Positions 25,484 through 38,500 of a stretch of 64,000 nt of DNA are shown here, one piece after another (position 1 is the first letter of the stretch; the number at the start of each line of letters is the position of its first letter). Both the position numbers and the translations under genes were made by a program. Location of the stretch: assembly GCA_940337035.1 (NCBI GenBank), contig OW679197.1, positions 59,851,903 to 59,915,902 of the forward strand. Direction: 5' to 3'. The stretch is from Agriotes lineatus. Taxonomy: Eukaryota; Arthropoda; Insecta; Coleoptera; Elateridae. The notes under the pieces were generated by a model, which saw nothing but the letters and a program-made list of their open reading frames with translations, was not told where the DNA came from and ran no database searches.

Positions 25484-25790
25484 GTTGTAAGCTAAAACCA
25501 ATAGGTGGTTGCAACAAGATGGAGCTCCAGCACATACAGCAATGTAAGTTTGAGTACTGAATTGCAGTTTTCAAACAAACTGACTGGTTGTTGTGGATCT
25601 ACACCGTCGTCAACTCACTTTTTTTGTCATTTCACCAATAGATTGTCAGGGGGAACGATGTCAATGCTCGAATTCATGTCACAAACAAATGAAAATGTTC
25701 TCGACTTTGTTGGTTATATGTGTCATAACGCCGGTGTTTTAACAAAATGGATACTTTTTATTGTAGACGGTTTGTGAAGCCAACATTAAA
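25484..25790 (+). pseudogene. IS630/Tc1/mariner-group transposase fragment
   Basis: The frame at about 25500-25550 gives RWLQQDGAPAHTA, the conserved block around the second catalytic aspartate of DDE transposases of this superfamily (family consensus QDGAPPH.A). It is followed by a stop and by a degenerate LN..F...W segment (25558-25590), where intact proteins have a leucine-asparagine...tryptophan block before the third acidic residue. The rest of the protein is not recognisable, and no inverted repeats were found. It is a short, dead fossil. The motif itself is clear; assignment to one family is not. Confidence 0.6.
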
Positions 25791-28700
25791 TGCACCATTT
25801 CATACAGCTTTTGTTATAGGGTTTCAATTTGCTACGGTAAACAATACTGACAAAAGATTTATTTTTTATTTTCGCTTTTATAAAACATTACTTTCTCGAA
25901 ATGTTGCTGTTGTTTACTTTTGCCCTATTTTTTCTGCAAATGTCAAAAAGTGATTTTTGACTCTGTATAAAAGACGATGGACATAGTAGATACAGAGCAC
26001 TTTAAGCATAGATTGCACATTCTAAAGTCTAAACTATTTCGCAAAAGTCACCACAATAAAACCTCATGTTATATTATATTAATATCAAAGCTAAAAATCA
26101 AAGATATTTTGTTGCACTTGAAATACTGTACGAAATGATGAAGCGATGAAAAAAAGGGTTAATGGTGCAAAGCGACAATCAATACCTTTACCGTAATTCC
26201 TGTCCAGCTCGTCTTCACCAGGAGCCGCACAACTGAATTTAGTCTTGGCGGAAGTCACCACGATCATTTTTGAAGGTCGTGGACAAACGAAATGGGCTAA
26301 AGCACTTCCGAGCGCTGACAGGACGTTCCGTAGAAGCGTGTTCTACATGTCCCGTTGTCTGCTCGTTACGTACTGAAGTTTTCGATCCGTTGTATTCGCC
26401 GGCAACGCAATTCGATTGAAAATCCTATGATTAATTCAGGGATATTACTTATTCAGGATTAAATTCGGAATCTATTATTGTAGCCTCCATAATAGACCCG
26501 ATTTCGGCCGAGTAATACTTGAGCGTCTCAATCAATATTTAATAACAAACCCTTGTTTCGTTTGTCGTTTGGAGCTCCGATTAATTAGGGATTAAAACAA
26601 GTAGGTGCACTGAGAAAATTTGATGACTTGAAGTGTGCTCTTGAACACAAAATTGTCTGTAATGTCGGATTTGGTCGCTTCAACATGCTGTTGTGGTCGT
26701 TATTAAAGAAGGTTTGAATTTGACCTGAATATCATATACGGAATATTATAAAGTGGAAATCTTATAATAATATAATTACTATCATTAAGAAGTTAAGCTC
26801 GGAAATGAAAACGATATTTTTAGAAAAAATATATGGCCGACTTTAAGATATTTTTACATTTTATTACTGGAATTGAAAGCAATTTAAATTATGGCGCTTT
26901 CAAAACTGTTTGTGTCAGCCACCTTTTATTAACGATGTCTTCAATATTTTTTTAAATGGAAATAAGTAAAAACACACAGTTTTTTCAAGTTTCGACAACT
27001 TTTTTCAACACTCCAAACGAAATTAGAAAGATTGGTTACGTATTTACCTAGCGTAAAGGAAAAAGAAACAATGAACATGTGATTTCTGAAAAAATTTTAA
27101 ATTCTCATTAAAATAAGTCAACGATGAATTGCAAAACAAACATGTGTTATTGATAGCATTCTAAATATTGCTATGATCACATTTTAGTGGCCTTATATAC
27201 AAAATAATAATTATTAGTAATTTATGACATAACCAACAAAAAACGGATACTTATTGTAAAAATTTCCAGAAGATGTAATAATATTAAAATTTCAGATTAG
27301 CTATAAAATAGCGTAGGCATTGTCAATAATTGATAGTATGATGTTTTTAGAATAGCAATATTTTGTGTAAAAACAAATTAAAATCAAAGTCGGCTTGGCA
27401 TTTCATGCAACTAAAAGTAAAACTGTAAAAAAGGCAATTGGGGGCAGCTTTTTGAAGATTTCAGTTGTGTTTTTTGCTAAGTTCGCAAAATAAATAATAT
27501 TTTATGTGCGATTAAATAGACAAGTTTACCAAAAAGTTGTATTTTTATTGAGAGAGCCTGCTCGGGGTAATTTGTGGAAGTTTTTCTTTGTATTAAGCTT
27601 CCGTAACAGGTAGAACGACACATCAATCAGTCAAGTGCAAGCCAGAGTATTTTGAAGCGGTTTTACGGAGGTCCAGCCAGTTATGTAGTGCGTGTGCAAG
27701 GTGCATAGGCGATCAGTATACGTGTGGTGTACCGCAGCCCTATAGTGAGGCCCCCGGCTTTAGCAAAAGCCATCCAAAAGCGTTGCATCCGACATCCAGG
27801 TGGACAATGAGAGCCGATTCGTGCCTTGCTAACAGCGGGCCGGTAACGATATTCTGTCCTGAGGATCGTGGGACCTTCAGCGAGGCTGCAGGTACACCGA
27901 GGTCATCTTAGAAGCCATATAAAGGTCAGATTTTTGCAGCTAAAAAGTGTATTTTTGTGATTTTGTTGGAGTGGCGCAGGTTTGCATTTAACTTCCGGTA
28001 GTGGCGACAGTAGAAGTGCTTTGTTTCGTGACGTGGTATACTTTCCATTTTTCTCGCATAGCAACAGCGTTTACTGCGTGGACATAAACAATATATAAAT
28101 AATACATAATAATATATAAATAGAACACGGAGCTTATTTACGTTATTTTCGACACCAGAGAACCATTTTGGAATTAATGTCGGTGCCATCAGGTAGGAAA
28201 TTCCTGTCAGTTAAATACCGAGCACACAGAGTGCGTACAAATAAATGTTTATAAGAACTTTAAATAAGCAAGTTAGCAATTTAATTTTGGATGTAGCTAC
28301 CTAACCCTGCAGGTAGAGTAGATGATTATTAATTATAAAAATTAGGACACAACTATTACCCGGCCAAATTATTAAAGTTGATGGTAATTAAAGCCGATTT
28401 ATAGATTTAGAGTTTATGAATTACAAAAAACATAACAATATATTATTATTTATTCAGTTGTTTATACATAATTTTCAGTTGCAGTATGCTTTATATTGGG
28501 TCAATACATTGGTGTATCTGTTAACGTTGTTGAGATTATTTTTAACAGTAACTTAGGATACTCTTCTAGAGGTGTATTTAAAATCACCAGCACGAGCGTG
28601 TGTAAAAAGAGATCTCGCAACTTATGTTACCTTGAAAAGCCTTGAATAACCGAATGTAGGTAAAACCACTTGTATAAGAATTTGTTTCTCAATTTCCCAG

Positions 28701-29048
28701 TGGTTTTAAGTGAAACCACTAAGCTTGTATGATCACTATGGTGCCACCTGTCAGTCCACATTTTTACATTTATACGATTGTTTTCCCAAATTAGATACAT
28801 GAGTTTTCGCGGTTATAATCTAAAAAGTAACTGTTCATGACAATTTTGCTTTGTTTGTGCATCAAAGTGTTTATTGTTGTGCAAAATAACAGGTAAGTGA
28901 AAATGGTTCTAATTATTGATAATACTTGCATCTATGCATCTGAACGGCAAAGTTGATGATTTCAAGGCATGTTATCACGTTTTTATTAGATGATTTCGTA
29001 TAGAACCGCTGGGACTCATGGTACTTATTTTCTATAGATATAGATCCT
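25791..29048. other. non-coding region, nothing recognised
   Basis: Mostly AT-rich. 26160-26420 and 27600-27920 are GC-richer, non-repetitive blocks without a coding frame. 28660-28725 has a small inverted repeat (CCAGTGGTTTTAAG...GAAACCACT), just upstream of the piggyBac-like relic, but it is not a recognisable piggyBac end. Confidence 0.4.
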
Positions 29049-30686
29049 ACGCCGATCTGGAACAAATTAATTATGCAGACTACGAATTTGTGCTTGGCGA
29101 CATTTCTTCAGGTCAAGGATCTATTGTTTCTGAAGGATCATCTGATGGATGATGTCGAACTTGAAATTCAGTCATCCATTCCTAATCCGCCGCTATTTAT
29201 TGGTGATTCTTAATCCGACGACGAATTTAGTAGCGCTTACTCTTTCTCATTGGCTTGGTCGTACTATTGCTTCTCCGAAGGCTGTGTGGAAAAATTTATC
29301 GATATCACATAACAACAGTTTTATGGGTCCCTTTTCTGATTCCTCGGGACCAAAAACATTTCGGATGGTGTTGATTCGCTATTCCTTGTATTTTGTTGCT
29401 TATTTCCAGAATAACTATTTGAACGTATTGCTTATAAAATCAATTTGTATAACACTCAGAAAACTGATGGAGCTACACATTTTATTCCAGATACAGGCCA
29501 TGAGATAAAACATTTTTATGGGGATAAAACGACTCCCTACTCTGACAGACTATTGGTCGTCTAATCTACGAATTAGGGATAAATATATAGTTGAACTAAT
29601 GTCAACAAACAGATTTATTTGGATAACTTGGAAACATCCATTTCAATGGCAATACTTTGCAACCGAAAAAAGACAAACCAGGGTATGACAAATTATTTAA
29701 AATTAGCCCCTTTTCGGATAAATTGTCAGAAACTTATTTGAAATATTATGATCCTGATGAATATCAGTCGATAGACGAATCGGTGATAAAGTTCAAAGGA
29801 CAGTCATTACTTCGTCAGTACATGCAACTGAAACACATAAAAAGGGGCTACAAAGTCGGGGTGCGTGCAAATGGGTCAGCATATATTTCAGAATTTCAGA
29901 TATATACAGGAAAAAATAAAGATAGCGTCGAAAAACAGTTGGGTTCAAAGGTTGTAAAAGAACTTAGTAGATCATTGGTTAGAAAAGGGCATAAGGTTTA
30001 CTTCGATATTTGTTCTACCGTTTCATTTGTAAATTAATTACAAGCTGACAAAATATATGCTTGTGGAACCATTTGCATGGACAGATAGGATCTTACTCTG
30101 AATTTTGTAGGTGTCAGCTAGATGATCCGTGGAGAATGACCGATGAAGGTAGTGTCGCACTAAAATGGATGGACAAAAAGCAATTTACTTTATCAGCAAT
30201 TTTCATAAACCATTGGACACAACTACCGTCAATAGAAAAAGCAAAGATGGATCAGCAACCGCAATAGAATGTCCAGTATTAGTAAAAGAATATAACATAA
30301 ACATGGGATATGTTGATAAAGCAGACATGTTGAAATGGTGCTATCAAATAGATCGCAAAAGCAAAAGGTGATATTAACGCATATTTTGGCACTTCGTAGA
30401 TGTCACAGTAGTAAACTCTTTCAAAATATTTCAAAAACGATCAGAGGGTACTATGTTAGATTTGAAATCGTTTAGAATCTCAGTACCAAGTGGACTTGTA
30501 GGTACAGGAAAAACTCAGAAACGTGGTAGAAAAAGTTTTGTTTCAATTGAAAAAAGATATCTCGAAACTTCTCATATGCCAGTACATGGTAATTGCAGCT
30601 CCAAGGCAGAGCCACCACCACCAGGTGGCACTGCAATACTTGCAACGTGGGACTTTACCTCAATGAAAAAAATAACTGCGTTATAA
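29049..30686 (+). pseudogene. piggyBac-like transposase pseudogene
   Basis: A DDE transposase of the piggyBac family (DDE_Tnp_1_7 type), which cuts and pastes at TTAA. Landmarks run in order through several frames: an acidic N-terminus with DDEF (29049-29250); LFERIAYKINLYN, the family's helix before TN.Y (29418-29456); MGIKRLPTLTDYWSSNLRI (29518-29574) with MSTNRF (29599-29616); PGYDKLFK and SIDESVIKFKG with the first catalytic Asp at 29774-29776; GHKVYFD with the second at 30005-30007; VYFLSNFH-like YFISNFH; and GYVDKADML with the third at 30315-30317, followed by YQIDRKSK. Frameshifts or stops occur near 29150, 29320, 29500, 29690, 30030, 30160 and 30370. The cysteine-rich C-terminal domain is not visible. 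All three catalytic aspartates persist, but the frame is broken, so it is inactive. Terminal repeats were not found with certainty. Confidence 0.85.
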
Positions 30687-31604
30687 AATTTCAAGTAATA
30701 AGATTGCTAAACATCTCTTAGTTGTATGATTTTCAACTTCTTTAATGAAAGAAAGCTAAAATTCAAAAAGTTTTGATTTCGGGACAAAAGGGTTCAAGAC
30801 TCTTGATATGATTACTGAATTTAATAATATAGGTTAACCTTTAATCAAATTATTTAAATAATCTAACTATACATATAATATAAAACTTTAGGGGTGTAAC
30901 TACTCAATTTCAATCTAAATAAATACATAAAGACAGATGGAGCACGACAAGAGAAAATGTAACCAATATGACGATAGAATTGTGATTGAAGCAAAGGATG
31001 CAAATAGATATGTGAAAAAATTAAGTTACAGTGACGGAGCCAGATTACGATTACTAATTAGTTATAGCCACAATGAATACCGACATTCTACACTTAAACA
31101 AAGGAAAAATTCAGGAGAAGACGATTGTGATTACGAAAAACTAAAAGAACAAAAACAAAAATATATATATTACAATGGTCAAAGAAGAACTGCAAAGGAT
31201 GGAAAGGAAAGAGAAAATGCAAATAAAAACGTAAACAAACAGTAGTACACGAAACAGCAAAACAAGCAGTCAATGAAAACACAAATGTCAAGAACTGTTT
31301 CGATGATGAATCTGAAATGGTAGTGGGAAGAAGGAAAGGGAGAATGAGCGGTTGTTAAATGATAACACAGACCTAAATAGTAAAAGTATCTCGATGACAC
31401 GAAAATGAAGAAAACAGAAAAAAATACCAGCAACAAGAAATACCTATTTTTTATCACCAAAAAAGAAAGAAAAAGAGCTTCGAGCAATGCAAGAATAAGA
31501 AGAGGAATTTAATACACAGTGTAAGTAGAAAACTGGAGAAATTTTGAACAGTAACAACAACGGCAGAAATAATGTGAATACGGGAGAACTACAAAAGATT
31601 GAGA
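30687..31604. other. non-coding region with a lysine-rich open frame
   Basis: A 102-codon frame at 30937-31245 (plus) encodes a Lys-, Asn- and Glu-rich hydrophilic protein with no recognised domain. The composition reflects the A-rich strand, which continues to about 31540, so it may be a chance frame or an ORF1-like relic. Confidence 0.3.
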
Positions 31605-31720
31605 AGCTCGTTGGTGCAATGGTTAAGAGCGTCGGACTCCTATCCGAAAAATCTCGTGTTCAAACCTTTCCGATTAAAAGCATTTTTCAAAAATCCATCG
31701 ATTGTTTGAGGTCGGTATCT
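31605..31720 (+). repeat. tRNA-like (arginine-type) SINE head or tRNA pseudogene
   Basis: TTGGTGCAATGGTTAAGAGC (31611-31630) is a good A-box region, TCGGACTCCTATCCGA (31632-31647) an anticodon-arm-like hairpin, and GTGTTCAAACC (31656-31666) a B box. The acceptor arms do not pair and the anticodon loop is one base short, so this is not a functional tRNA. The downstream body is undefined. Confidence 0.55.
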
Positions 31721-34690
31721 AATCGATTAAAGTCATTAATCGTCTGATTACAATAAACGATTTCATCTGCTGAATTACCGACTAGAGATTAATAACAAGA
31801 CACGTATTCTACACACGTTTACACCACCACAAACTATGAAAAGAAACAGGAGCATATTTTCAAAGAATATGAGGTGTAAAAGGCGTTCGTGTTTTCTTTT
31901 CTGTTTAGACCATTGGTGAAATAAAATACGATCTTAGAAACATAGAAAACTAGGTTTAATATGTATAGCGAAGCAGATCTGATTTCGACCACTGCGTCTA
32001 AACTAGTGCTTTTGATACTTGCTTCCAACCCATTCTTACGGTCATTTTGACGTTAACTGTATTTTTACCTTATGTGCTAAAGTTAGTTATTACTCTATTT
32101 CACCTTAGCCGAAGCTACTTATTGGCTGTGCAACATTAAAGGATATTATGTGATTTTAAATGACATAGATTAAAGCTGAGATTTGATACAGGTATAAATT
32201 TGGTTTTGGCGATTTCTCTCATAATTTCTTCACGAATGGTGTGCCTCTTAACTTTGTTAAGCCCGTGTGAAACTAGATCTGGTTACATACAAACTCACCT
32301 GCTTGTAAACGAAATCTTCACCTGTCAGATTGAGTTTCTTTTGACATGTTGAAGGTTGACAGCTGGCATTCGATTGCAGGGGAGGTGTCTCACATTCGTC
32401 AAGAGTGACACTACTTCACAAATCAGTGCTTAGCATATTTGGTTGAATATGAGTGTGAGATCCCATGTTATCGTAGCTGATCAGACGTGTTCTGTTGGCT
32501 GTTGGTATATTGTCTGCTCTATTGCTCGAATTTGACGTATTGCCACTTTGAATGATAGCGCGATCGCTGGCTCTTTGGACTATCGTAGGACGCAGAGTTC
32601 TACAGATAACCTTAAATTATAATACCTAAATTTTCTTGTTTATGCCGGATGTACCGATGTATTGTTGTTTTATTATTAATTTAAGTGTATTTCCTATGTG
32701 TATATGTGTGTTAAACAAGTATTTAAAATTTAGATTATGATGTGAACCTTACCTGATCACATCGCGGGCTTAATATTGGATTCGCCTGATTTACTTATAT
32801 TTAAATATCATTGGAAAGTATATTCCACCCGCCATCAGGATAAATAATTTAACAATTAGAAATAATAAAAATCCAGAAATGAGCGTAATAATGACTGAAA
32901 TTAATGTTAAAATGTAAAGCAAAAAATATTCGTTCGTGATTACATAGGTTACGTCAAACAAAGAACAAAAACACGTGCGAAAAAAATTGACCGTTGTATT
33001 GTATGACATATTTAACGCTTACAATACATTTTCAATAAAAAAAAGCTTGGCAACAGCTGCCTACTATTCTTCAATATATGTAACTGTTGTCTGTTAATTG
33101 AATTTTCGTTAATAGCAAATTTTTAATGGAAGAAGCTTAAAATCTCAAAACTTAACCTTTATACTCAAATTGCAAACCACTGCTTTAGAATATGTCACTT
33201 AGTTATCACTTAGATGCCACAAAGTAAAGACTTGAACCTGATTTGACACCGTTGTATGTTTTTACATCATGTATGCTTATAATAGTCACTTTAACTAATG
33301 GTATATGGCTGACTATATTTTTTATATTATCGGCTTATATGGTCCAGGTCCATCCTGATTACTCAAAGCAGCAGCCAGCTTTCAAATGTCATTTTCAAGG
33401 ATAGTCATACTTGTGTCCTACGCCTTGGATTGAAAATGATCAAGCAGTACATAAAGATATGAAAGTTATAGCTGCTTTATTAAAAATGGAACTGAAATTT
33501 CCAAAGTACCATTTCTATTAAGTTCCTCCAAATTCTTCATAATGAAATGTTAACAGCTTACTCTAAGATAAGGTGTACTATGTCGCCTAATGTATATAAT
33601 ATATTCTTTACGTTTGCAATTAGATTTTTTCCGATTAACTTTTTGACGAAATATGCCAGTACCTCAACTTTAAAGAAACAATGAAAGATGAAATTCTGTC
33701 ATTCCAAACTATTACCGTTAGTGCTTAATCAGATAAGCTCCTAATTTACCTTTGGATAAAAGTCAATTATTGATACACCATTGTGCTTACACCCGCTCGA
33801 GGGTGCCATTGCCGCGAATTAAGTCCCATCAGACTCCAAACATCCGTTGAGTTGTGACTCATTTTTTGCATTTACTTCGAGTTTCAATACGTTACCTTGG
33901 GGTTCCTTCGACTCCGCTGAATTAGCATCTTTATGGGTCAATCTTCATCGTCAAATTCCAGCATTTCTGCCGCCCCAGAGACTTTTTCCTGGGACCGCTC
34001 TGCCTTGAAGCCTTGTGATAGCCCTTCTACCGGACTAAGTAAACCTTTAAGAGCTCCCCAAGTTTTGCTATTTCAAGCTGCAGATGCGGTTTGCTTTCAT
34101 GTCGGTATTGTTGCAATTGAACTACGTGTTAATTACTTCTTTTCTATAAAACGTTTGCGTGTTATTTATTTTCTGCACGTTATTTACATTCCCTTCGTAG
34201 CTATAAAATTTGCACCAAATGTATTTGATTGATTAAAACTGATACTTTTTTATGTATGTATTTATGAGAGTGTTCGCCACACGGACACCGATTTTGACAT
34301 TCTCCCTAAGTGGGAGGGCTACGGAAATTATTAGTACGTCAGCTGGATTGTGACCAGTCTAATAAAATCCATAAATTCAAGCATGTGACCCGTGACTTCA
34401 CCGTTGGAGCAGTTTTCCTTCGAGTAGTAGTAATTAATTCCTATGCTCAATATAATTTTTGAATTGTACAAATTGTTTTTACCAGTATTCTGTACGCCCG
34501 TATGTAGTTGAATTTGTAAGCGAATTAAGCACCAATAGGTGGAGAGAAGTTCTTAGAGCCGTCAACACTTCAACTTCATCCCGAAATTTTGGCCGACTTC
34601 TTTTGGGTTTGGAGACGTTAACCACCTCTTTAGGCAAGAATTTCCCATAAGCGGTGCCCGACAAATTATGAATAGATACGTTGTACGGAA
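31721..34690. other. non-coding region, no recognised gene
   Basis: AT-rich overall. A 99-codon frame at 33933-34232 (plus) begins MGQSSSSNSS, formally an N-myristoylation-type start, in a GC-richer block, but I know no match and there is no continuing exon. 34255-34340 is another GC-richer segment with a CCACACGGACACC word. Function unknown. Confidence 0.35.
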
Positions 34691-35050
34691 AAGCCGAGTA
34701 GCGTAGATGGGTAAGCACTTGCCTTGCGTTACGCAAGTCCTCGGATCGAATTTTGCTAGGGCCGGAATTTTCCGCAGCCTTGGCGATTTGAATCGGGCTC
34801 GGTGAGACCATTCACAGTTGTGCAGCAAATTAACTGTGCTCTACTCAGAACCACAGACCGAAGAGATAGAGTAACAAGGTCAACACACACCAAGACACAC
34901 ATTTAACACACAATGGTTGCTACGCAAGCACGAAAGGCGCGCTCCAACTTTGATCTCGTAACTCGAGGCAGGTTGAGCACTACACCGCCAGATGCTGGCG
35001 TACAAAGCACCAACCTCTACACCGCTAAGGTAACAAGAGGTTAACGATTA
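34691..35050 (+). repeat. probable tRNA-derived SINE
   Basis: A-box-like TAGCGTAGATGGGTAAGCA (34699-34717) and a weaker B-box-like GGATCGAATTTT (34743-34754) at pol III spacing are followed by about 300 bp of GC-richer body ending near GCACCAACCTCTACACCGCT (about 35008-35027). The B box is imperfect and no simple-repeat tail or target duplication was identified, so the assignment is tentative. Confidence 0.45.
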
Positions 35051-38000
35051 TACATGCATACATTAGAGTGTAACAGGTTGGTTAAGAAACTTCCTTCTAC
35101 TGTAGTACAAGAAGTTTCATCTTATTCATATTGCGCACACTCTTGAACTTGTGGCGCTAAACTACATTATCAGTTCTTTAACACGCTTACTAGCTCTGCA
35201 GCTTCTACCATCTGATTTCTTAGGTCCGCATTAGATTCTATTATTTTAAAGAACAGCGACACACATTTATATTTTTCGTGCTACATTTGTTTTAAACCAT
35301 GTCGGAATAAAATATTATTACCAGTTTCAAAGCAGCTAAAAATTTGCAGCACATAATTTATGTACGTCAAATTTTCAAAGAAAAGAGATATGTAGCTGAA
35401 ACACTTAACAAAGACGTGTACGTGATCGATGACCCTTTTGCAACTGCTAAAGTAACGGGAGGGACAACTGCACCCCAGACAGGATCTAATTATAGATTAA
35501 GTCGCCGGCATAATTAAAAACTTGGTAATTCTAGTAGAAGTTGGCATTTTGATTAAACCCGCCCTCATTATACACGAGGCACGCCATCCTTAATATGTGG
35601 GGCCGAGACGGAGGATAACTCTTTGAGCCTGCGAAACTCGAGCTTCTTGGGCAGGAGGAATGCAAGCAGCCAAACGGCCCGTTAAAAAGCAGTTTGTGTG
35701 CGACACAGGTGGAAATTCGATATTAGGGGTTGTACCACTCCCTGGCGGGTATTCGGTAATGCGTGTGGAGTAAACATCAGGGCCAAGGTCCTGCCGCGAT
35801 CCTTCAGAACGCGTAACAGCCCTATGATGTATTAGGGACGTAACGGCACGGTTATGGGACTTCGGCATGAATAGCGTTTCGGGCTTATTCGCATCCACAG
35901 CGATAATGAAGTTGTGTACATTTAATGTTTGTGCCCCATTAAGCGGCGTTCTTATTTTAAACCGAGACACGAGAGCTTAATTCCCCAAATATGACGTTTA
36001 CAAATCGACACATTAGGCTGATGACTGCGTTTATTCGAGAAATTAATGTGGGCGCTATTAGGACAGCTTCATATAAATAGAATAAAATCAAGTTAGCGTT
36101 TAACCCTGACGAAAACATCAATACTGCCAGTACACGAGCGTTCGCATGGGGAATTAATTTCTGTTGACCAAATATCCTTTTGTTAAATATTACAGTTTAA
36201 AGGGGATTACAAATGATCGCATTCGGTGTTATTGGAAAGCTCTACCCTTGTTGTTTCGTAACTCGAAACAAATCTACTAGGTGTATTCAAACGAAGTAGC
36301 ATCAATGATACGAGTGAACCCTGGAGTCGAAGATTAAGCCAAACATTCAAAGTACAAAGAACAAAGTTATACCTAGAGCAACAATGCCCACTGTGCATCA
36401 ATTTCCAAACCATCAAGTAGGTGCATTATTCGACAATAGATACTCAAGTATGCCAAATGTGAATACTCTGAGTCAACATTTTTGATTAACTAATTTAAAT
36501 ATATTTTGTCTTCTCGACCTTTAAGGGGTTCTAAGTAATCAGGGTTACACCTTTGTACTAATGTAGCTTGCCTTAATCATCTTATTTTGACTGATGGATT
36601 CTCCTGTATTATTTATAATACTTTATTTGAATACACCCTGTATAAGAAACTATGCACAGATAATGTTTACTGGAAAATCAATTAACCCAAGGCCGAATAT
36701 ATTAATTGAAAGGACAGAAACAGTCAATGATCTGTTAGAATATAAATAAAATTAAAAGCATAAATTTGGAACAAAGAGTGGCATTAGGAAAAAATTGCAA
36801 TTACAATGTAAGAAGAAAAATGTGTTCAGAAACTGCGATAATAACACCGAAACTACTTCTACAAGATTACGAGAAATAAGCCTAAGAATAAGACCAAAAA
36901 GAATTCTTCAAACCTGTCAAGTGGAAGAATAGGATGAGGCAAGGACATGGAAAAAAATTTGCAACCTAGTTTCATGATCGTAAAGGTTTCAAGATGAAAT
37001 CACTGTTGTACCAAAATGGACCACAATATGTTAGGTCAGTTTGAAAATTCACACAGCCCTGGCTCCTTAATGCATGCCTAATTCGTATCGTACAACTGCT
37101 TCTCGCACCAAGATTCTAGGTGGAGAACCCATCTTCAGTCAAACAATTGACTTCGAGCAGAGAGCTTGTGTTTATATGACCGTTACCGTTCAGCGAATTT
37201 TACTGTTTGGGAAAGCTTTACCGTGCCAATTTTGGAAAGTTCCGACCTGTGTCGGACTCCTGATCGTTATTTACAGGAACCCTTATATCGGCCGGTCGAT
37301 GCAGCTCTGGAATAACATCTAGTTTCCAACGTGTAGATCAACGCCGACTGCTCGTAGCCAACGTTTGAACTGCTGTTCTTCGTTCGTTATTCGATAAGCT
37401 AATGCAGGTCTCAAAAATCTCCTATCATATTGAGTGTAAAACGACGCGAATTCGCCTATCGATAATCTTTAATCGATTTTGCTTTTATCCAACCGGATCG
37501 TTAACCACGACCTCCATTTACGAGCCCGCACTTCCCGACTAACTTTTGGCAGCTATCGGGCCATCAATGATTTTTGCTCGGCGCCCGGTAACAGAGATTC
37601 TCCTTGCTTTCCGCATCTTGCCGTCGATTAAGTTACTGTACAAGCTAAGTGAAAAAACTGTTTGTATTGCGTGTGGGATTTATCGTAAATCGCTGCATGC
37701 GTATATTACAGCGATTTTGTGTTTCACAAGTACGTCTAAAGTAATAAAACACGTTTTAAGGTATATCCCAGTTAGAAGTTCAATAACATCTTAAGCGCTT
37801 GGCGTCAGTCAATCAAAAGCTATTTCCTTTCTGGAGTTGATTCCTAGGCGAACACGTCTGAAGGTTTTGTTTATCGCGCAACGTGACGTTACGAGCAGCA
37901 GGTAGAATTCTTAGGGATAGTTTGTTACCATGATTTTTGTATTTTTATGAATGGTATTTTAAAATAGTTCTTTAATTTACTACACGATTTTTATTTGTGA

Positions 38001-38500
38001 AGCGACGTGCAGTTACGAGTTTTCTCCCAGAAAGTTTTCATACAGAAGAAATATTGACACCGTACTATTAGCAGGATGTCAATAAGTAAATGAAAATACG
38101 GTTTATTGAATTTCAAGAAAGAAGTTCAGTTTGAATTTATAAAGAAAGTGAGCAAAGCCACTGAAACATTACAAGAAAATTACAAATATGCTGGGATGGT
38201 TATTTTATGAAATTGCAATTTAAACAATAATAAAAGTATTAAATGCATTCGTAATGAGATGCGAGTAGTAGTAATTAAACGAATAAAGGCACGCATAAGC
38301 AAAGCATATTTCAGAGTGTTTGAATAAAGTAATATAATTAAATAAAATAGGTTTGTGCATATTTAACGCAAGCCAAACAAAATTAATTGACACAAAGGTT
38401 TGTTATATGCAGACGAAATGAGCGTATTTATTAATAAAAGTACAAGTTAGTGCATGGCAAGCAATCTGAAAGGTTAATGAGATCGGAATAAAGGATAATA
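35051..38500. other. non-coding region with GC-richer unique blocks
   Basis: 35560-36070 is repeat-free, GC-richer and contains AATTAATG/ATTA words but no transposon motif. The 126-codon frame across it (35590-35970, minus) matches nothing I know. 37320-37390 resembles 3396-3470. No recognised gene lies in the interval. Confidence 0.4.
36629..36646. repeat. solo end of the 21936-22271 MITE family
   Basis: GAATACACCCTGTATAAG is the complement of the MITE end TACAGGGTGTATT with its flanking TA. No partner end was found nearby, so it is a truncated copy. Confidence 0.5.

Noticed and set aside
31605..31680. Functional arginine tRNA
   Set aside because: The anticodon loop is one base short and there is no acceptor pairing.
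33933..34232. MGQSSSS... frame as a retroviral Gag or myristoylated protein
   Set aside because: Only the first residues fit a myristoylation pattern. No capsid or nucleocapsid motif and no pol gene nearby.
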